Shown here in pieces: positions 46,024-54,342 of a stretch of DNA of 64,000 nucleotides (positions are counted from its first letter, which is position 1; the number at the start of each line of letters is the position of its first letter). The position numbers and the translations under genes are program-made. Source of the DNA: an uncultured Cohaesibacter sp. Lineage in GTDB: Bacteria > Pseudomonadota > Alphaproteobacteria > Rhizobiales > Cohaesibacteraceae. The DNA lies in the NCBI RefSeq assembly GCF_963676485.1, contig NZ_OY781115.1, positions 1 to 64,000 on the forward strand. The letters are read 5' to 3'. The notes under the pieces were generated by a model. That model saw only the letters and a program-made list of their open reading frames with translations. It was not told the DNA's origin and made no database searches.

Positions 46024-46039
46024 TTTGTTGAACAACAAA
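46024..46039. promoter_or_regulatory. Inverted repeat between dctP and dctQM
   Basis: TTTGTTG (46024-46030) and CAACAAA (46033-46039) are inverted repeats separated by two bases, too close to fold well as a hairpin but suited to protein binding. They lie in the 204-base gap between the binding protein and the permease, which holds no gene. An internal operator or promoter is possible. Confidence 0.3.
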
Positions 46040-46131
46040 GACCCACTTGGCAAAGAGTATGGATGGAGGTGAAGGCGTCTCACAAGTCGCTTGGCGCGAT
46101 TGCTCAGCATCTCCACCTCCAAAATATCGGT

Positions 46132-47121
46132 TTACTTCAGTTCACGACCTTCGAGTTCGAAGATTTTTTCGAGCAACTTCAGTTTCTTTGGATCTTTTGC
46201 AGCATCATCATACATGGGCTGAACAGCAGCCATGAACGGAGCCTTGTCAACATCAACCACGGTCACACCGAATTTCTCGACGCCTTTCTGCTCACTGGCA
46301 GCAAAAGCACTGTCGATCACTTTGAGAGACTTCATGCTGATCTTGTTCAGCTCGTCCTTGACGATCTTCAGATCTTCATCTGACAGGCTGTTGCGGAATT
46401 TGTCGCTGACCACGATGAAGTCGGTCAGACGGGTATGTTCCGTGCGCGCTGCATATTTGGTTGCCTGACCATAGTTGAGGTCATACAGGCCGCTCAAAGA
46501 CCCGCCAGCTCCGTCGATAACGCCCTGCTGAAGTGCAGGGAAGGTGTCGCCGAATGCCATTGGTGTCGGAACAGCCCCAAACAGGGTATACATGCGCACA
46601 TATGTCTCACTGGACATCGTGCGGATTTTCATGCCCTTGAGGTCTGCCATTTTGTTGACAGGCTTGAGCAGGGACAAGCTGCGGAACCCGTTTGACAGGA
46701 AGCCCAACGGCACAAAGCGATGATCCTTGGCCGTTTCAAACAGCATCTGCTGAATGTCAGCATTGCCCATGACCTTGCCATATTCATCAAGCGTGCGGAA
46801 CATGTATGGAAGATTCACGACCGAGAATTCGGGAATGATATTTTCCAGAGTTGCACTGTTGACCAGACCCAGATCAACAACCCCTTTTTGGATCTGCTGC
46901 AGATAGTCGGTCTGGCTGCCCAGAACACCATTTGCAAAGACCTTGATCTTCACGCGCCCGTCTGTCTTTTCGCGCACCTCATCAGCAAACTCCTGAATAA
47001 GAGCCCCGGGGCCCACATCTGCTGTTGTGTTGGTGGCAAACTTGTAATTTGCGGCCTGAGCACCAGATGCCATGAGGCCTGCAACACAAGCAAGACCAAG
47101 CATTGCCGAACGAATATTCAT
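46132..47121 (-). CDS. TRAP transporter solute-binding protein (DctP family)
   Basis: 329 residues with signal peptide MNIRSAMLGLACVAGLMASGAQA. The mature protein shows the DctP pattern: FADEVREKTDGRVKIKVFANGVLGSQTDYL, VDLGLVNSATLENIIPEF and the arginine-bearing GMKIRTMSSE near residue 165, which usually binds the substrate carboxylate, plus FPALQQGVIDGAGGSLSGLY. The carboxylate-binding arginine fits a uronic acid ligand. It lies 39 bases downstream of GH88. Confidence 0.93.
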   Translation of the reverse strand: MNIRSAMLGLACVAGLMASGAQAANYKFATNTTADVGPGALIQEFADEVREKTDGRVKIKVFANGVLGSQTDYLQQIQKGVVDLGLVNSATLENIIPEFSVVNLPYMFRTLDEYGKVMGNADIQQMLFETAKDHRFVPLGFLSNGFRSLSLLKPVNKMADLKGMKIRTMSSETYVRMYTLFGAVPTPMAFGDTFPALQQGVIDGAGGSLSGLYDLNYGQATKYAARTEHTRLTDFIVVSDKFRNSLSDEDLKIVKDELNKISMKSLKVIDSAFAASEQKGVEKFGVTVVDVDKAPFMAAVQPMYDDAAKDPKKLKLLEKIFELEGRELK

Positions 47122-47160
47122 ATTTCACTCCCTATTCGGTTATTTTTTTAAGTTAGATTC

Positions 47161-48396
47161 TCACCAGAAAAACTGGCGATGCCCCAAAGCCCTCAAAACG
47201 GCTTCGAAATAGTAGTAGTCTCCGTAAGGCAACATCGCCTTGGCGAGCTTTAATTGCCCGGTCTTGGTCGCTCCGTGAACATGGGACGCGCCACATGACA
47301 GCAAGCCTTCGGCCTCGTCCAAGTGCGTCAGATCATGCCCTTCGCGCAAACCAAAGAGCATTTTCATGCCCGCCGCTCTGTAATGAAGCGCCCGTTCCGT
47401 GTTTCCAACTCTGCGATAGACATCGGACAGAATGAACAAACCTGCTGATGTAACCGAACCGGCGGATGTATCCTTGTAGGGCTCCTCACCGGCGGGAAGC
47501 AGATAGTCCCAAACTGGTACCGGATCATCGCCCATTTTCTCAAGTGCATAGTCTGCAAGCTTTGCACTGATCTCCAGATAGCGAAGCTCGCCCGTGATCT
47601 CTGCAACCTGTGCAAATCCGTGGATGGCCCACGCTTGCCCGCGGCTCCAGCAAGATGCGTCGGCATAGCCTTGGGCGGTGCTGCCGCCGATTGGCTCTGC
47701 GGTCGAGGTGTCGAAATCAAAGGTGTGGAATGTGCTGTAATCGTCACGCACGATATATTTTGCCAGCGTCTCGGCATGGCCAATGGCCGCATCGTAGAAG
47801 GAAGCAACGTTTGTTTCCTGATAAGCCCACAGCAGCAGCGAGAGATTCTGGATGGAATCGATGATGATTTTGCCCTGAACCTTGCGCGCATGCTCCATAT
47901 TGTGATGGCTTGCAGTCCAGGCGACCAGATAGTTGCCTGCCCAATTGTAACGGCTGCGCAGCGACTCTGCGGCTCTTAGCCCCAATTGGCGTGCTTCCTG
48001 ACAGCCCGTCAGCTTGTAATCGGCCACCGCCGAAAGCGAGAAAAGAAAGCCGAGATCGTGGCTCAACCACAACGGGGTATCCAGAATCTTTTTCAGATGG
48101 CCGTTCCGAAGCCGGGCAGAATTCCGATATTCAGATTTGCCCGTCAGCATATAGGCCAGCCACAGCTCGCCCAGCCAGAAGGCATCCGTCCAGAAATATC
48201 CGATTTCGGGATACTGCCAACGATGGTCATCTCCCCCTGCGCCAATCATAGGATTTCTGGAACCGACGCGCGGAACGTTGCGCTCCAGACTTCCCAGAAT
48301 GCTTTGCTTGATGGCATCCAGGCTCTTTTGTTCGGTGACATCGATGGATGGAATAGTCTTCCCTTCGTCATGCAAGGGGAACAGTCTATTGATCAT
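47161..48396 (-). CDS. Unsaturated glucuronyl hydrolase, glycoside hydrolase family 88
   Basis: 411 residues, no signal peptide. The alpha/alpha-barrel sequence includes WTDAFWLGELWLAY with its key aspartate, DLGFLFSLS, MEHARKVQGKIIIDSIQNLSLL with the second conserved aspartate, ADASCWSRGQAWAIHGFAQ and KDTSAGSVTSAGLFIL. GH88 hydrates the 4,5-double bond of terminal unsaturated uronic acids left by polysaccharide lyases, releasing the KduI substrate. It is the first gene of the operon, divergent from the LacI regulator. GH105 is the nearest alternative family. Confidence 0.88.
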   Translation of the reverse strand: MINRLFPLHDEGKTIPSIDVTEQKSLDAIKQSILGSLERNVPRVGSRNPMIGAGGDDHRWQYPEIGYFWTDAFWLGELWLAYMLTGKSEYRNSARLRNGHLKKILDTPLWLSHDLGFLFSLSAVADYKLTGCQEARQLGLRAAESLRSRYNWAGNYLVAWTASHHNMEHARKVQGKIIIDSIQNLSLLLWAYQETNVASFYDAAIGHAETLAKYIVRDDYSTFHTFDFDTSTAEPIGGSTAQGYADASCWSRGQAWAIHGFAQVAEITGELRYLEISAKLADYALEKMGDDPVPVWDYLLPAGEEPYKDTSAGSVTSAGLFILSDVYRRVGNTERALHYRAAGMKMLFGLREGHDLTHLDEAEGLLSCGASHVHGATKTGQLKLAKAMLPYGDYYYFEAVLRALGHRQFFW

Positions 48397-48632
48397 TTTT
48401 CTTAGTATATCCTATCCAATTGCTCGCGGATGTTTCGACGGATTGAGAGCACATGGGCGCATGTGTCGCGTGACCATTTTTTGAAAACGGAATGTCACTG
48501 AGCGCAATTTCCAAGGCTTCCTCCACATTGCGGTGCTCTGCGTAACCCTCGTTGCGAATAGGCTTGAAGCGGGCCCAAGCCTTCTCTTGCATTGGAGGAA
48601 GGATGGCGCAAAATTTTCCCATAATCAATTTA
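48397..48632. other. Divergent regulatory region between GH88 and the LacI gene, proximal part
   Basis: No gene is seen. This part should contain the promoter of the uronide operon. No palindrome matching a classical LacI-family operator was found with confidence. Confidence 0.35.
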
Positions 48633-48686
48633 TTTTCTATTATTTCCACATTTTCTATTTTTTCCATTTTTTCTATTTATTGGAAA
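48633..48686 (+). repeat. Three 18-base tandem repeats upstream of the LacI regulator
   Basis: The word TTTTCTATT recurs at 48633, 48651 and 48669, exactly 18 bases apart. Units 1 and 2 are similar over their full length (TTTTCTATTATTTCCACA and TTTTCTATTTTTTCCATT). Unit 3 diverges after twelve bases. The tract is almost pure pyrimidine/A and very AT-rich. It lies 80-135 bases before the chosen start codon at 48768, where promoter or operator elements are expected. Confidence 0.6.
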
Positions 48687-48767
48687 AGCAATATCATTCC
48701 CGCTTGTTACAGCACGAAAAACATGCTTATTCTGGAGACTAACAAGCCGAATCCACGGGAACGAACA

Positions 48768-49871
48768 ATGACACCCTCGCCATCACCCCAAGTTGACCCT
48801 TCAGATCCAACTGGTGCGGAGACCCCTGCTGATCTTGCGGACAAAGCTCCGCTTTCCGGCAAGGCAAAATTGCAGGATGTGGCGCGCGCAGCTGGCGTCT
48901 CCGTTGGGACGGCATCAAAAGCCCTGAACAGAAAAACCGGCGTCAGCAAACGCAATCGGACCGCCGTGCTCAAGGCCGCCATACAGCTGGGATATGCGGT
49001 TGAGGAAGAAGCCTATTCGCCGAAGGCGCTTTCGAACGTCACGCTATTGTCTTACGGACGCATGCTCGGCAATGATGCTTTTTATGGCGATATTGTTGAC
49101 GGCATTGTCGAGGAAGCTTCAAGAGAAGGACTGTCAGTCGAGATCTGCATTCTGGATGAAAGCCAACCCGACCAGAGCTTTCAATCCCTCAGCACATTTC
49201 CCAAATCGGCCATCATCATGGGGGCCGATGTGCCCGGTGTCGTGCAGATGCTCGGCAGCAAGAATGTCGCCACTGTGCTGGTCAATGGCATCGATCCCCA
49301 AATGCAGGTTTCCAGCGTTTCGCCTGACTATTATTATGGTGGCTGGCTGGCCACCAAGCATTTGCTGGATTTGGGACACCGCGACATCGTCCATATCACC
49401 CATGCTTATCGCGAATCCATCACCCAGCGGGAATCCGGATTTAGAGACGCGTTGGAAACCGTCGACATCACCTTTGATTTTGATCAGCACATTCTGGATC
49501 TGGGCTCCCCTGACATGATCAGTGTGGCGGCCAGCTCGATCATCCGGGATTTCATCAAAGCAAGAAAAACGCCACCAACCGCCTTTTTCTGCATGTCCGA
49601 TGTTGTCGCTTTGGGCGCCGTTCAGGCCATCAAGGAGTGTGGCCTCTCTGTACCGGACGATATCTCTGTGGTTGGTTTTGATGGGTTGGCCGTTGGTGCG
49701 CACTCCATTCCGCCGATTGCCTCGATCAATATCGACCGCAAGCAAGTCGGCGTGGCCGCTGTGAAAACGCTGCTAGAACGAGGCGCCTTCCCCACCTCAC
49801 CGGCCAAACGCATCGGGATCGGCGTGGAGCTCGTCGACCGCCGCTCTTGCGCCGCTCCCCGAAATAATTAA
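48768..49871 (+). CDS. LacI family transcriptional regulator of the uronide operon
   Basis: 367 residues from ATG 48768; ATG 48723 is also possible, and the frame further upstream is the AT-rich repeat tract. After a proline-rich tail the LacI HTH begins near residue 33 (KLQDVARAAGVSVGTASKALNRKTGVSKRNR). The periplasmic-binding-like sugar domain follows, with VTLLSYGRMLGNDAFYGDIVDGIVEEA and the end IASINIDRKQVGVAAVKTLLERG. It is divergent from the GH88-led operon and is its probable repressor; the inducer should be an unsaturated uronide or KDG-type metabolite. Confidence 0.9.
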   Translation: MTPSPSPQVDPSDPTGAETPADLADKAPLSGKAKLQDVARAAGVSVGTASKALNRKTGVSKRNRTAVLKAAIQLGYAVEEEAYSPKALSNVTLLSYGRMLGNDAFYGDIVDGIVEEASREGLSVEICILDESQPDQSFQSLSTFPKSAIIMGADVPGVVQMLGSKNVATVLVNGIDPQMQVSSVSPDYYYGGWLATKHLLDLGHRDIVHITHAYRESITQRESGFRDALETVDITFDFDQHILDLGSPDMISVAASSIIRDFIKARKTPPTAFFCMSDVVALGAVQAIKECGLSVPDDISVVGFDGLAVGAHSIPPIASINIDRKQVGVAAVKTLLERGAFPTSPAKRIGIGVELVDRRSCAAPRNN

Positions 49872-49921
49872 ACCTCCACAGGCTCAATCAGTTCTGCGGC
49901 ATATCCGAGCCAAGCCAGATG

Positions 49922-49958
49922 CAATAAGGGCGGACCCGCGCAGGACCCGCCCTTATTG
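49922..49958. terminator. Bidirectional hairpin between LacI and DJ-1/PfpI genes
   Basis: Arms CAATAAGGGCGG (49922-49933) and CCGCCCTTATTG (49947-49958) are perfectly complementary over 12 bases. With A/T bases at the stem foot on both sides, the hairpin can serve both convergent transcription units. Confidence 0.7.
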
Positions 49959-50062
49959 ACAACATAGACACCCGGCCTGAAGCCCATAGACTATCTGTTC
50001 TTTCGAACAGAGACGGGCTTCTTTGGCACAGGTTATGTCAGCTTATGTCTGCGTCTCTTGTT

Positions 50063-50740
50063 TTATTTCAGCAACGCCACGATCTCTTGTGCGGTGGCAG
50101 CCGATGAAGCTGGATTCTGGCCGGTTACGAGCTTGCCATCACGCAGAACGAAGCTGCCCCAGTCGGGCCCTTTTTCATAAAGGCCACCATTTGCCTTGAG
50201 CATATCTTCAACCAGAAACGGCACAACCTCGGTCAGCCCTGCGCCCTCTTCTTCGGTGTTGGTGAAGCCTGTCACCCTGCGGCCGGAAACCAGCGGTTTG
50301 CCGTCCTTGCCCACAGTGTGGCGAAACACGGAAGGCGCGTGGCAGACCGCGCCAACCGGCAGGTCTGCGCCAGCGAAAGCCTCGATCAAGCGCTTGCTGT
50401 CCGCGTCTTCGGCAAGATCCCACAAGGGGCCATGACCGCCTGGATAGAAGATGGCGTCAAATCCGTCTGCGGTCACGTCCGAAAGCTTCAGCGTGTTCGC
50501 CAGATGTTTCTGTGCCTCGCTATCATCCTTGAAACGACGGGTATCATCGGTCTGGGCGTCCGGGCTGTCGCTGTTGGGATCAACGGGCGGCTGCCCGCCT
50601 TTGGGCGAAGCCAATGTGATGTCAGCGCCAGCATCCTTGAACACATAGTAAGGGGCAGCAAATTCTTCCAGCCAGAAGCCGGTTTTCTTGCCTGTGTCCC
50701 CAAGGCTATCATGGGAAGTGAGTACCATTAGAATTTTCAT
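50063..50740 (-). CDS. DJ-1/PfpI family protein (class I glutamine amidotransferase-like, Hsp31 type)
   Basis: 225 residues. The nucleophilic elbow AVCHAP places the active cysteine at residue 133, followed by histidine. The early KTGFWLEEFAAPYYVFKDAG gives the conserved glutamate, and YPGGHGPLWDL matches the Hsp31/glyoxalase III-like subgroup. These proteins detoxify methylglyoxal or act as chaperones or deglycases. It lies downstream of a YqhD-like reductase on the same strand (172-base gap), consistent with carbonyl stress defence. Confidence 0.87.
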   Translation of the reverse strand: MKILMVLTSHDSLGDTGKKTGFWLEEFAAPYYVFKDAGADITLASPKGGQPPVDPNSDSPDAQTDDTRRFKDDSEAQKHLANTLKLSDVTADGFDAIFYPGGHGPLWDLAEDADSKRLIEAFAGADLPVGAVCHAPSVFRHTVGKDGKPLVSGRRVTGFTNTEEEGAGLTEVVPFLVEDMLKANGGLYEKGPDWGSFVLRDGKLVTGQNPASSAATAQEIVALLK

Positions 50741-50912
50741 AATCTTGCTTTCTGTTTTCGGCAGCGCGGATGACGCGCTTGTCAGAATTTGAGCAGTTCC
50801 GCAGCCCGAGGTCTTTCAGCGGCTTTTGATCGTGCCGCTTTCAAGCTCCGTAGGGCACACCGCCAGTACAAACTGGCGGTTGGCAGATGTTGGCATGATG
50901 GTCGCGATTTGC

Positions 50913-52070
50913 TTATTGCGCCGCTTCAAGAATGCGACGGGCATCGTCAGGGGTGATGGCCCGATGTTCGCCAAGCGCTGTCAGGCCGTGGTCCTTCAAG
51001 GCAGCCACGATGCGGTCAATTTCAGGGCCGGCAACATCATAGTCACCCAGCCGTGTCTTGATGCCAATGGACTCAAAGAATCCGCGTGTGGCTTCGATTG
51101 CCGCGTCGATCCGCTCATCGTCGGACCCTGTGCGGATATCCCAGACATTGGCTGCATATTGCAGCAATTTCTCGCGTTTCCGGTCGCGCTGGTCATTCAT
51201 CAGGGAAGGCAGCACAACCGCCAGGGTCCGGGCGTGATCGGTATCGTTGAGCGCGGTGATCTCATGACCGATCATATGGCTTGACCAGTCCTGTGGGACC
51301 CCTGCCCCGATCAGACCATTGAGCGCCAGCGTAGCCGTCCACATCAGGTTGGCCCGGATATCATAGTCCTTGGGTGTTTCAAGGGCCTTGGGTCCAAGGT
51401 CGATCAGGGTGCGCAGCAGGGTTTCGGCAAATCCGTCCTGAACATAGGCCGCAGACGGGTAGGTAAGATATTGTTCGATGATATGAACAAAGGCATCGGC
51501 AACGCCGTTGGCGATTTGGCGCGGAGGCAATGAGAAGGTCACCTCGGGATCAAGCACCGAAAAGGCTGGATAGCAGAGAGGACTCATGAAGGAGAGCTTT
51601 GCGCCCTTCTCCAGGTTGGTGATCACCGCGCCGGAATTCATCTCAGACCCTGTGGCAGGCAAAGTCAGCACAGTACCAAACGGCATGGCGCCCTTCACGA
51701 CGGCCCCACGCGATGTCAGGATTTCCCAAGGATCGCCCTCATACAGAGCGGCTGCCGAGATGAATTTAGTGGCATCGATGACAGACCCACCGCCGACAGC
51801 AAGCAGGAAGGTAATGCCTTCCTTGCGGATCAGTTCAACGGCCTTCAATGCCGTTTCAAAACGGGGGTTCGGTTCGATCCCGCCAAACTCGACCACAGTG
51901 CGGCCCGCAAGTGCTTCACGCACCTGAGCCAGAACGCCGGTCCGCTCCGCGCTGCCCCCACCATAGATGACAAGGACCTTGGCGTCAGCAGGAACCTGAT
52001 CTTTCAGATCCGCGATACGGCCCTTCCCAAACAGAATATGCGTGGGGTTGCGATAATCGAAATTTTTCAT
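50913..52070 (-). CDS. Iron-containing alcohol dehydrogenase, YqhD-like NADPH-dependent aldehyde reductase
   Basis: 385 residues, start MKNFDYRNPTHILFGKGRI. The cofactor motif GGGSVIDATKF (about 93-103) and the metal ligands in GVADAFVHIIEQYL and WSSHMIGHEITAL..DTDHARTLAVVLP are complete. The family reduces aldehydes such as butanal, acrolein and malondialdehyde to alcohols. Together with the neighbouring PfpI protein and quinone reductase it suggests detoxification of reactive carbonyls. A LysR gene lies upstream on the same strand. Confidence 0.9.
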   Translation of the reverse strand: MKNFDYRNPTHILFGKGRIADLKDQVPADAKVLVIYGGGSAERTGVLAQVREALAGRTVVEFGGIEPNPRFETALKAVELIRKEGITFLLAVGGGSVIDATKFISAAALYEGDPWEILTSRGAVVKGAMPFGTVLTLPATGSEMNSGAVITNLEKGAKLSFMSPLCYPAFSVLDPEVTFSLPPRQIANGVADAFVHIIEQYLTYPSAAYVQDGFAETLLRTLIDLGPKALETPKDYDIRANLMWTATLALNGLIGAGVPQDWSSHMIGHEITALNDTDHARTLAVVLPSLMNDQRDRKREKLLQYAANVWDIRTGSDDERIDAAIEATRGFFESIGIKTRLGDYDVAGPEIDRIVAALKDHGLTALGEHRAITPDDARRILEAAQ

Positions 52071-52379
52071 TGGTTAAAGTCTCTTCTATTTCAATGGGCA
52101 AGCGCACGTCGATCATTTCGCGTGTGTCGTTGCACTATGGTCAAATCTGGTGTGTCTCTTCTACAAGACGCCGAGCGTCATTGTTGGTCATATCCGGCAA
52201 AAGTGAGGGGATGTCTGGATCAAACCCTGTTCCGCCATTGGTGGAGCCCAAAATGCGATGCGCTCATTTCCTAGCAACTCAAATAGGTGCATCTCGCAGC
52301 ATTTCAAGGTTGCCGTTCGCCGCTGCGCGGGCGCTGGACAGCGGAGCGCATGACGAGCAACAAGTTGTCTGGCAGCAGA
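52071..52379. other. Intergenic between LysR and the YqhD-like gene
   Basis: About 310 bases with no convincing gene or repeat. It probably carries the promoter of the alcohol dehydrogenase on the minus strand; no site could be named. Confidence 0.4.
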
Positions 52380-53231
52380 TTACAGCCCGCCTTCTTTCAG
52401 AGCTTGTCTCAGAATCTGCATAATCGTTTGGATTCGAACGTCATGGCGTTGCTCGGCATGTGTCACCGACCAGATTTCGCGTTCCAACAGTGGAGATTGG
52501 TCCGGGAGGGGTAAGAGGTCTGTATTCCTCTGCGCTACAAATTCCGGCAAAGCCCCAATCCCCGCTCCCGCTTCTATGGCCTTTAGCTGCAGGTCTATAG
52601 CGTCCGCATAAAAGGCAAATCTTCCCTTTGCAATCCGGTTCAACATCGCCTGTTGCGGCAAGATATCCGCCGCGTCCCCTTGACCGACATAACGCCAAGT
52701 GTCTGGCGCTGTGTTGGCGAGATACTCTCTGTGGCAATAAAGCCGGAACTTCATCGAACCGAGTTTAGAGATGGCAAAATCGCCGGTCTCAGGTCTACTG
52801 AGGCGGAGTGCAATGTCTGCCTCTCTGCGGCTGAGAGAAGCCGTGCGCATTTCCCCCACCAGACGGATTTCCAATTCAGGATAGGGCTTGGCAAGAGCGA
52901 CCAGCGGGGCAACGAGCATGGTTGCTGCCAACGCGGGAGGCGCAGAAATCGTGATCCGCCCACGCATGCCGGATTTCATATCCGCAGCTTTCAGCTCTGC
53001 CAACCGCTCGATTGCGGCCATTGGCTCAAGAGCATAAGCAAGGTCTCGTCCTTCGGATGTGAGCACCCATTGTCTGCCACGGCGATCAAACAGGCTAAGG
53101 CCGGTTTCCGCTTCCAGAGAAAGGATGCGACGAGAGACTGTCGTTCTCTGCACACCAAGTGCCTTTGATGCCTCAGCCAAGCTTTCATGCTCCACAAGGC
53201 TCAAAAAATGCCGCACATGCTCCCAGTTCAT
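52380..53231 (-). CDS. LysR family transcriptional regulator
   Basis: 283 residues. The HTH is at about 1-60 (MNWEHVRHFLSLVEHESLAE then ALGVQRTTVSRRILSLEAETGLSLF). The effector domain begins near residue 90 (RGRITISAPPALAATMLVAPL). The sequence is of the subgroup that often regulates oxidoreductases. It is divergent from the quinone reductase at 53362 and upstream of the YqhD-like gene, so it may control both sides. Confidence 0.9.
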   Translation of the reverse strand: MNWEHVRHFLSLVEHESLAEASKALGVQRTTVSRRILSLEAETGLSLFDRRGRQWVLTSEGRDLAYALEPMAAIERLAELKAADMKSGMRGRITISAPPALAATMLVAPLVALAKPYPELEIRLVGEMRTASLSRREADIALRLSRPETGDFAISKLGSMKFRLYCHREYLANTAPDTWRYVGQGDAADILPQQAMLNRIAKGRFAFYADAIDLQLKAIEAGAGIGALPEFVAQRNTDLLPLPDQSPLLEREIWSVTHAEQRHDVRIQTIMQILRQALKEGGL

Positions 53232-53267
53232 TGCCGCCCCGCGCCTTCATAGTGAATTACCTGCAAT

Positions 53268-53290
53268 TTTGCACCTATTATATGCGCAAA
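53268..53290. promoter_or_regulatory. Candidate LysR operator between LysR and the quinone reductase
   Basis: TTTGC (53268-53272) and GCAAA (53286-53290) are perfect inverted repeats 13 bases apart, near the T-N11-A layout of LysR sites, in the 130-base divergent promoter region. Confidence 0.4.
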
Positions 53291-53361
53291 TATCATATGT
53301 CCAAACATGCGATCTCAAGCAATGCTCCTTTGGTCAGATTATCGAAACAAGGAGACAAGGC

Positions 53362-54330
53362 GTGACATTTTGCATAGAACTCACCGCTCCCGGCGGCGTT
53401 GAAAATCTATCCCTCGTTCGCAAGAGAGTTGGTGCCCCCGGCTTTGGTGAAATTCGCATGCGCCAACGCGCCGCTGGTGTCAATTTCATCGACATCTATC
53501 AGCGAACAGGTCTCTACCCCCTCCCCTTGCCCGCTATTTTGGGCGTGGAGGGCGTCGGTGAGGTTGAAGCAATTGGAGAAGGCGTAGAAGGCATTTCAGT
53601 GGGGGATCGCGTCGGCTATGCAGGGATACCGGGAGGATATGCCGAGCGACGGCTTTTGCCTGCCTGGCGCGCGATTCCTTTGCCTCAAACGCTGCCGGAT
53701 ACAGTTGCGGCCAGCAGCCTCCTCAGAGCCTTTACCGCTCATATGCTTCTGAAGGCCATATACAATGTTACAGACGGGACCAACATGCTCATTCATGCGG
53801 GCGCTGGCGGACTGGCGAGCCTTGTCATCCCATGGGCAAAGCGGATGGGCGCGCGGGTCATGACCACCACGAGTTCGGAGACAAAAGCGGTCCAAGCCAT
53901 AAAGAATGGCGCAGATCGGGTCATTGTCGGACGAAACGCGGATATAGCAAAGGAAGTTCTTGCCTGGACTGAAGGCAGAGGCGCGGATTATGTGATCGAT
54001 GGCATTGGAGGGCCCACATTCTTTGCCTCCCTCAACGCAACGGCAAAATCTGGCATGGTGGCAAGCGTCGGTCAGGCGGGAGGGCCGATTGCACCTGTGT
54101 GCGTTGAAGATCTTGGCCCCATGAGAAGCCTTTCTTTTTCAAGGCCGAGCGTCATGGCCTATCTTGCCAATCAAGCCAGATACAAGGCCGTGATGCCAGA
54201 GATAGTGGAGGCATTGTCATTTGGGGGCGGCCAGTTTGTGGGGCCGCAATTTGATCTAAAGGAGGCGGCAGCCGCGCAATCCGCCCTTGAAGACGGAACC
54301 ACAATGGGGGCACCGGTTTTGCTGACATGA
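53362..54330 (+). CDS. NADPH:quinone reductase, zinc-independent MDR family
   Basis: 322 residues from GTG 53362, preceded by GGAGA at a good distance; the long frame upstream is a shadow of the LysR gene. The quinone reductase pattern is complete: GVNFIDIYQRTGLYPLPLPAILGVEG near 40-65 and the cofactor-binding AGAGGLASLVIPWAKRMGARVMTT with a slightly altered glycine motif. It lacks the zinc cysteines of true alcohol dehydrogenases. It should reduce quinones or alkenals with NADPH. Confidence 0.88.
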   Translation: MTFCIELTAPGGVENLSLVRKRVGAPGFGEIRMRQRAAGVNFIDIYQRTGLYPLPLPAILGVEGVGEVEAIGEGVEGISVGDRVGYAGIPGGYAERRLLPAWRAIPLPQTLPDTVAASSLLRAFTAHMLLKAIYNVTDGTNMLIHAGAGGLASLVIPWAKRMGARVMTTTSSETKAVQAIKNGADRVIVGRNADIAKEVLAWTEGRGADYVIDGIGGPTFFASLNATAKSGMVASVGQAGGPIAPVCVEDLGPMRSLSFSRPSVMAYLANQARYKAVMPEIVEALSFGGGQFVGPQFDLKEAAAAQSALEDGTTMGAPVLLT

Positions 54331-54342
54331 CAGCGCTTTGGT

